From the NCBI GenBank assembly GCA_029204225.1, contig CM055094.1:6394548-6458547 (forward strand): DNA of 64,000 nt, given 5' to 3'. Below the pieces are notes generated by a model. It saw only the letters and a program-made list of their open reading frames with translations. It was not told the DNA's origin and did not search any database. The stretch comes from Diphasiastrum complanatum. Taxonomy: Eukaryota > Streptophyta > Lycopodiopsida > Lycopodiales > Lycopodiaceae. Positions 57,116 to 64,000 of this stretch are shown here, piece by piece. The translations under genes were made by a program, and so were the position numbers. Numbering within the stretch: position 1 is the first letter of the stretch; each line of letters starts with the position of its first letter.

Positions 57116-57670
57116 CTGTCGAGATGATGGTTCGGTCAAAAATTATGCTTGGCGTGGGTCCAGCTCCATTGAGATGGTCTTGAAAAGACTTGGTCAAGAT
57201 CGCCTTTAAAAGACTCAGTTGAGATGGTCTCCAAAACATTCAGTCGAGATGATCTTGAAAAGACTCGGTCGAGCTTGCCTTCAAAAGACTCAGTTGAGAT
57301 GGTCTCCAAAATACTCGGTCGAGATGGTCACCAAAACGACTCGGTCGAGATGGTCACCAAAACGCTTGGTCGAAATGGTCACCAAAACGCCTCGATCGAG
57401 ATGGTCACCAAAACGCTCGGTCGAGATGGTCACCAACACACTCGGTCGAGATGGTCACCAAAATGACTCGGTCGAGATTGAGTCCAAAAACGACTCGGTC
57501 GATATTTGAATTTTTTTTTTTTTTTACAACCGTCGGTCGAGCTAGTAATAAAGGTGCTCGGCTGAGATTGTGAGGATGGACTCAGCTGAGATGTTAACGA
57601 ACGACTCGACTGAGATGTTCACGAGGAGGCTCGGCTGAGATGGTTAGGAGGGGGCTCGGTTGAGATGGTG
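57116..57670. repeat. Minisatellite, unit about 26-27 bp
   Basis: Some 15-18 imperfect units of the form ACTCGGTCGAGATGGTCACCAA. The core 57300-57480 is the most regular; units at both ends are diverged (CTGAGATG in place of TCGAGATG near 57560-57660). The long plus frames over it repeat RSRWSPKR and VEMVTKT and are not taken as genes. Confidence 0.9.
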
Positions 57671-57746
57671 TGCAAAGGGAGTGCAAAGAATGGATATATT
57701 GTGGGAAAAAGAGGAGGCAGAAGGATCGTAGGAGGTGTTATAGGAC

Positions 57747-57773
57747 GTGTGTGTGTGTGTGGGGGGGGGGGGG
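57747..57773. repeat. (GT)n followed by G homopolymer
   Basis: GTGTGT tract passing into a run of about 14 G. Simple sequence. Confidence 0.9.
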
Positions 57774-57912
57774 TTGGTTGCAGGTCATTCTGAGCTATGA
57801 ACGGATCTGAAAATGTCTCAAGTTGCTTGTATGGATCCGATCAAAGGAAGTGTTGCAACATGGATCATTTAAGAATGTGAGTTCTGCAAGCGGCAATGGG
57901 CCAAATGTTTAC

Positions 57913-58191
57913 TGATTCCCTGCTCTAGAGAAATAGTTGGCTTGTTCTTTACTTCTTCTATGATTTCATAACAGTTTTTGCATGTTACCAGGCTACGTTG
58001 GGCAGTTTCTTGAAGTTAACGTTCTTATTCAAAGCCCAAAATTAGGCAGAAAGAGATTGGTGCAGATAATGCATTCAACCAAGAAATAAGCGTGTAGAGT
58101 GGTTGAAATGCCATTAAATCCTACTTTAATGCTGCAAAAACGAGTTTCAATCAGATCTTAAACATTAAAACTATTCTACACATATATTAAT
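57913..58191 (-). repeat. Right member of the long inverted repeat pair (partner 52434-52802)
   Basis: Reverse complement of the left copy, with about 95 bp missing between GGTGCAGATAATGC (58058-58075) and the flanking match. The outer end ATTAATATATGTG (read on minus) and the inner end TACTGATTCCCTGC are the same as in the left copy. Confidence 0.8.
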
Positions 58192-59425
58192 CCACAAAAC
58201 TGAAACAAGAAACTAATCTAACAGTATTTTAGAATCCAAAAATCAAGAAACACTCATTTCTTGATTCTTGAACATCCCAAGAACATCAAGCACTAGAATG
58301 TCAAGAATCTGCAAGATTTACACCACATTTCTAACCTCTATAGTTTACTGGAATGCTGATTCCTATATTAATCCACAAGCAAGAAAAGAAATCTAATCCA
58401 CAACTAGGAAAGCAAGAAAACTAATCCATGACTAAATCCACAACCACACACAAGGGATGGAAGGGCATGATCATAAGAGAATAACTCAAGAAAACAATCA
58501 TGATCAAGGAGCTCAAAGGATGCACCAAACTCGTGGAGGCTCTTCTCATTTGGACATGGAGTAGATGCATTACACAAAAAGTTTCCTTCTAAAAAGGGTG
58601 AGTCTCTTAAGTAAGCAAGAGAGCTCCTTAGGTGGCATCCTAGTGGCATTTCCACATTTCACAAATTACAAGTGGAATAATGCTCTCCACTAGAGGTCAC
58701 CATCAAAAGGTGGCTCACTCTACTTTCTTTAAGAGGGGTCTACTTGCATTTATTGTTTTGCCTAGAAATACTAGTTCCTACATGGTCATTCCATCTTTCG
58801 GGATTCACCATGAGGCTTACACAATTCTTGCTTGTCATTCTTAACTAGTACTTCTCGGCTCTCAATCTTCGTTCGTCTCGTCTTCTCAGAGACCTCCTCG
58901 GTATATGGTGAGAGGCGCTCTTGGGTAGCACTGATTGAGTATCTTGGGGATTCGTCAGAATCAGCCAACAAAAATCTTTCCTAAGTTTGAGTTTTGGGGT
59001 TGAAAAAGATCAATTTGGACTTTAAAAAATGGTGTATAAATGACTGGTCACTTGTTCTAGGACCCTTGCAAATTGAAAAAATGATGACAAAAAAGTAGCG
59101 AATATCAAGTAAATGTTTGAGGTTTAAATAGTCCAAAATGTTGAGATAGCTCAAATTATGTCACTAGTTTTTGAGCATAATTATTCTATATCTATATATC
59201 ATGGCACTTTGAGATTTGCTACAGATAAGGTTTTAGTCTTTTGTTCCAACTTGTCCTGTTATTATGAATATTTGAACATGCTTCGAATCCCATTTGACAA
59301 TTGTGCATTTCTATTGATTATTTGAACTTGCATATAAAATTGCAGACTATAAGAACAAATTATATAGACATATTTATAGATAATCCTCGTTACTATCGAT
59401 GTGGATCTTGAAAAGACTGACGTTT
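58192..59425. other. Non-coding interval
   Basis: Minus frames at 58655-58404 and 58971-58786 are short and unrecognised. TATTAATCCACAA recurs at 58186 and 58370. No gene supported. Confidence 0.4.
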
Positions 59426-59640
59426 TAAATTTAAGATATTGCTAAATTTAGTGTGATTGTCAATTGGTAGTGCCTTTGTGAAAAGGTCTATTGTCATACA
59501 CTATGTTCTGCAATAAATAGAACAATCTCCCTTTCAAGTACTTTGTCTTTAATTAAGTGATATTTTATCTCAATGTGTTTGTCCTAATGATACTTGGGAT
59601 TGATTCATAAACCAGTTGCACTCTTATTATTACAAAATAC
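59426..59640 (-). pseudogene. Copia RNase H C-terminal remnant
   Basis: On minus, DKHIEIKYHLIKDKVLE followed by IVLFIAEHS and, after a frameshift, FTKALPIDNHTKF. This is the KHIEI.YH.I....  ...FTK.L motif that ends copia RNase H. Stops and frame changes show an old fragment. Confidence 0.7.
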
Positions 59641-62600
59641 ATAAGTAGGTTGTGATTGATGAAGGTTGAGATCTGCAGAATGAAATGTAAAGTTCACTAT
59701 AAGAGGTAATGAAAGATTTGTGATAAAATCAAATCCAAAACATACTTAATGGATCTCTAAGATCTTGACCAAATTTGGATGCGCATCTAGATTTAGCTAC
59801 AAGATAGAAATCATCAATTTTGGCATGCTAGAATTGCATAAATCACTAGGATCTGATCGTAAGCACTCAAATACAATAAGGTATTGTTCCTGTCCGTACA
59901 ACAACAACAGCCTATTGTCCTTCACACGTGTGGATGCAAGATCAACAATAAAAATGACATTCTACACACTGGAAATCAAGATATCTTGAGAAATACACAT
60001 GAGATGGACATAGAATCAAAAGAATGAATTCTCCATATAAAATGAAAATACAAAGATGCTTCCTCCACGCTGATACTACTATTTATAACTGCTAAAATTT
60101 CATTTGGCCAATTTCCCTAAACTTGTCCTAAATGGTAATTTATTGATACAAAAAAGCTAGAAATTATAGTCTAGATGTAATGTATGAAATCTAGCCAATT
60201 AGAATGGGTCCAAATCCAACCTCATCCATTTATCTACTTGCCAAAAATAGTACAAACACTATTGGCCTTTATTGACAAATATAAATCTATCTCTAAGTTG
60301 GAATTTCATGTTGGCCTCAAAATTGCCAAATTATCTCAACTAAATTAGTTGAAGTTTTCACACTCCCTCTTCCCTAGTTTTAGCATTGATTTAGATAGAA
60401 CTCCAAGTGATGTTCCGTGTTTCATAAACATGTCTTTTCCCAAAGTTTCTTTGTGGAGAATTCATCTCTTGTGTTTCTGCTTCGATTATCCATGTACATA
60501 TGCAAACTCTTCAACTTTACGAGTAAAACTATAGACTACGGTAGAGAGTGGATATTTACATAGCTCAAGAGTATTCAGAAGATGAATTCGGATGAATAGG
60601 ATTAAGATTAAATTCCAACACTAATTAGGGTTGGAAACACAAGCTCTCACTATATGCTTGATGAAATATTTTCACTTGTGTCCTTGATATGTGCTTGACT
60701 TTGATGATTGATCTTTCTTTATCTACTTGAGCTCTTGCCAATATTCAAAGCTAGTTAGATTGCCATCTAAAATCCAAGTTTGCTTAGCTCGACTTTGATA
60801 TTGTGCAACCTCACATGTATGTAGATCTTTTCAAGGTCCTAAAATGCAAGTTTTAACACGTAAAATAAACTAGGGCTCAAAAAAAATTATTAGATGTATT
60901 TTAAACCTTCTTTATTTCCTAATGAACACCTATTGCCATGATTAACATTTTTTGCTTGTTTGATCATGCAGTTGTTATGAGTTCCATGTTAACAACACAT
61001 AAATAGAGTAAGTTGTGACCGTCATTCCATAATGACGACAATGGCACCATGCAATGTTATCCACAAAATATGATAGAATATACATATTTTTGTTTTTTTG
61101 TTAATAATGCTAACCCATCTTTGAATTTTTCACTTGATAGCTCACTTGACTGTAGTGTATGTTTATGCTCAATTTTGAATAATAAGCAATTATCTTTTAA
61201 AAAATCAAAATAAAGTTTTAAGCATGTAGCAAAAGATCGTCAATTGAGTACAAATGCAACAAAAATTTCAAATGTGAGGCAAATAAAAACCATAATATAC
61301 AAGCAATTGAGTATGCAAAAAGTAAATAATTTTTATGATCATTGAGGACTAGCCAATTCAGAGTGATTTCAAATTGGATTTTAGTTTTCAAGATCATAAA
61401 AAATAGAACAAAAAGAATGAGCTATTTATGGATGCTAATTGGCAACCAGTGAGTAGTTGTAATTAGTCATTGAGTGATTGTGGATGGTGCAACCCATACA
61501 TAGATAACGAACACTGATTAATATGATTGAAATTTCACAATTCTAGCTTATCTACTTTGATGTAATTCCACTTGTAAGTGGTGTTGTGGCATATGCCACA
61601 TGTATAGATGCTTAGTCCTATGCCTAATCATGTTAATTCCTCACATAAGGTCAAATGGCATCTTCACTAATAGTACAAAATGTACATTAGCATTGTAGAG
61701 AGAATGTAGGACTATTTTTGGCAATTTCTGCCTTGTTGGTATATCTCGAGATCATCAAATCAATTCTAGGGTCAATGACCTATTTTAGGGTATTGACTTT
61801 AGGGTTATGTACATATGTTCAAGGGTAAACCTAAACCCTAGATCCGAGAAGGATATGTATATATATCAATGTAAAAAATCAGGATTTTCCACTTTCCTTC
61901 ACATTGTCTTTGTGTGGCAAGACATTGTGTGGCAAGTTATTAGTACTGTATGGGAGTTATCTTATGCATTTATTGCATTGATTAGAAGGTACTGAAGTTG
62001 ATTACAGGTCTACGAAGCTCGTTGCACCTTTCTTTGGAGAGTTAGATCAAATCTATGTGCCCAAAGTGAAGTTAAACACCAAGATAGGCTAATTTTGATA
62101 ACTAGTCTTGATTATGGCTCATAGTTTGGATCTAGATCAATCAAATGTATATTCTCCATCTCTTTTCACATTGATTGGGATTCATTTTGGTGTAAAATTT
62201 GATCAAATATATGGACACAAAAAATATTGTCCATTACTAGGCTTTTTACTTGTAAAAATTGGTTGAATTCTCAAGAATTTATTTTAAAAGACTTTATAAG
62301 AAGAGAACTCATCTACTTTTATACTTGTGCATGACCTCTTAAAGCCCTTGTTGATGCACGTTTAGCTTTAGAAGTTATTAACTTTGAGTAGAACCAAAAC
62401 AATGTCTGACTTTATAGTCATACTATGAGTTTAAGTCGACAATGACTACTTACGACATAGATAACTACTAAGAACATGTGTAACAAATGTAGTTCACGCA
62501 TAAATATTCTTGTTCTAACACAATTGTTGTATTGGATGGATGCAAGTGAGCATATTCTCTTGGGCTCAGAGCTTTTGCTAGCAGTTAGGTTTTGTCAAGA

Positions 62601-64000
62601 CAGTATTTTTGTTGTGATGACTCTTGTACATATGCATGACAGGTTAAGCCCAGTGGCATGCATATACTACCCAAAAACCTAGAGTGTTTACTTATGGGAT
62701 GCAAAATGAAACATAATGGATCTCTACAAGCAAATTCTTGTCCATGAGGCAAAATGATAAGCTTTCAAAAAGTGGATGCATCAATAACTCCCCTTTTGGG
62801 CAAGGCCAATAAGTTTACCTGAATATCATTAATCATTAATCTAAGGAACATATATTTCTTTGTTTGTGCCTAAGAGCTGCAACTTATGACATTTGTGAAG
62901 GATGCTAGTACAGAGATTGACATCTTGAATTCAATCCTCAAATATCAAGTGCAGAGTTCCATCTTCTCAGAGCAATACTTTATTGACTCCATAGTAAACC
63001 AGCCGAACCTCATTTCCAGCATACCATGTTGCTAACAACAAAAAATCCATGCAAGTAAACATTCGACATGACTCACGAGGTTACATTCAGCCACTGATAG
63101 GAAGGGATCACATACACAGATCCATGCAGCAACAAATTTCAGGTCGATGCATCTTTGTCCCATTTCCCAATAGCAACTGCACACACACATGCATGCAAGC
63201 ACGCAAGTGCCTTGTGTGCATGAGGGTAAGTAAAGGCTTGCCAAAGAAGTCACTTTTGTTGCAATATATATGTGATATGTTATTTCACATGGTTTGATTT
63301 TAGATGCATAGAAAACATAAAACATGTATGGTTGCTGAGAAACGTTCAATACCAGAAGAAATCTGCTATTATTGTAGGCTCCAAAATAGATGAACTTTAA
63401 AGGCGGAACTCAAAAGAAATACATCCAAAAAGACTCTAACCAGAGATTCAAAGCATACAGATGATTTGGGGATGCCTAGATTTGAAGTCTATATGCCATG
63501 GCCGAGATCCCCAATTTTCATGATGAAGTTGACACTTATGGTCAATTTTAGCTTATCATTTGAGCTGAATTTCCAGAAAATGCTAAAATCTCTATGTTAG
63601 GAGCTCAAAGTGCTCTAACAGAATAAAAACAGAGCAGAACTTTTCCTCGAGTTCCAGCTTGCAACTAGATCAATAGCTAAGTACTAGCAATAATTCAAAA
63701 CTGATTCATGGCACATTACATGTTGCACTATATCATAGCTTCCCTTCTCGCAACAAAAGAGAAGCTTAGAATGTTTCAGCTAATGAGCTCAAAATCATTG
63801 CGTTGTCCAGATAACAATGATATACAGCTCTGTAGTTAGCAAAATACTCACATGGTTGACACAAATTTCAGAAAGGAAAAAAAAATTGAAGTTTTTAGCA
63901 CAATGGCATTCAAGATGTGGAATAGGTCTTGCTGAAGAAAATGCCCTCACAAAACCGAAGATATGACCAACTAGTACCTCAATAAACCTAGAGTTTACAA
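59641..64000. other. No gene recognised
   Basis: AT-rich DNA with frames no longer than about 105 codons, none of them protein-like to my eye. 63180-63215 is CA/GCATG-rich simple sequence. A host-gene UTR or intron could lie here unrecognised. Confidence 0.4.

Noticed and set aside
57219-57509. 96-codon frame rich in RSRWSPKR
   Set aside because: It is a translation of the minisatellite; units drift in and out of frame.
58404-58971. Two minus frames of 61 and 83 codons
   Set aside because: No motif, start context or splice site supports them. They could be retroelement leader sequence.

Overview
This window reads as nuclear DNA of a land plant, probably a seed plant with a large repeat-rich genome. 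The grounds are: plant-type Ty1/copia and Ty3/gypsy retrotransposons primed by initiator tRNA-Met (TGGTATCAGAGC primer sites), a gene with many GT-AG introns encoding a plastid-type M41-like membrane protein, a plant-type Kazal protein, a nuclear tRNA-Leu gene, and many long (GA)n, (GT)n and (AT)n microsatellites. I cannot name the species. About nine tenths of the sequence is transposable-element debris or has no recognisable content. Most lines below are therefore marked as pseudogene or repeat.

Layout. 0-7.9 kb: a mosaic of LTR pieces, an integrase fragment, a gag start, an inverted arrangement of microsatellites, and an LTR-plus-leader fragment abutting a broken copia ORF. 8.3-8.9 kb: an intact single-exon gene for a secreted or GPI/TM-anchored Kazal-type inhibitor with four short internal repeats. 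10-13.9 kb: a decayed gypsy RT abutting a copia 3' LTR and RT/RNase H. 15.4-27.5 kb: nested elements. A copia 5' LTR-gag-protease part (16.2-18.3) and an integrase-RT-RNase H-LTR part (24.8-27.5) look like one family, split by later material (18.4-24.8). 29.6-39.6 kb: the main host gene, minus strand, ten exons and 393 codons, for a chloroplast-type HEAAH membrane metalloprotease-like protein. Intron 1 holds a tRNA-Leu(CAG) gene. The last intron holds a 3.37 kb LTR retrotransposon with non-canonical AG...CT ends and a perfect GTTTT target duplication. 40-46.1 kb: a copia RT/RNase H ORF, then a convergent pair of broken genes: an unrecognised gene on plus (also present at 18.5-19.9 kb) and a Ulp1/C48-like protease on minus. 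46.1-50.4 kb: a nearly complete minus-strand copia element whose 3' LTR cuts into the Ulp1 gene. 52.4-58.2 kb: an interval bounded by long inverted repeats, containing a decayed transposase-like gene, a convergent terminal exon, a cluster of 69-bp palindromic units (also seen inside the Ulp1-like gene) and a minisatellite. 58.2-64 kb: no gene recognised apart from a copia RNase H remnant.

The best candidates for something undescribed are three. (1) The transposase-like gene between long inverted repeats at 52.4-58.2 kb, linked by shared 69-bp palindromes to the Ulp1-carrying module at 42.3-46.1 kb. (2) The twice-seen module of an unknown plus-strand gene convergent with a Ulp1-like exon. (3) The LTR retrotransposon group with AG...CT termini. 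All gene models come from reading by eye; no search was run.
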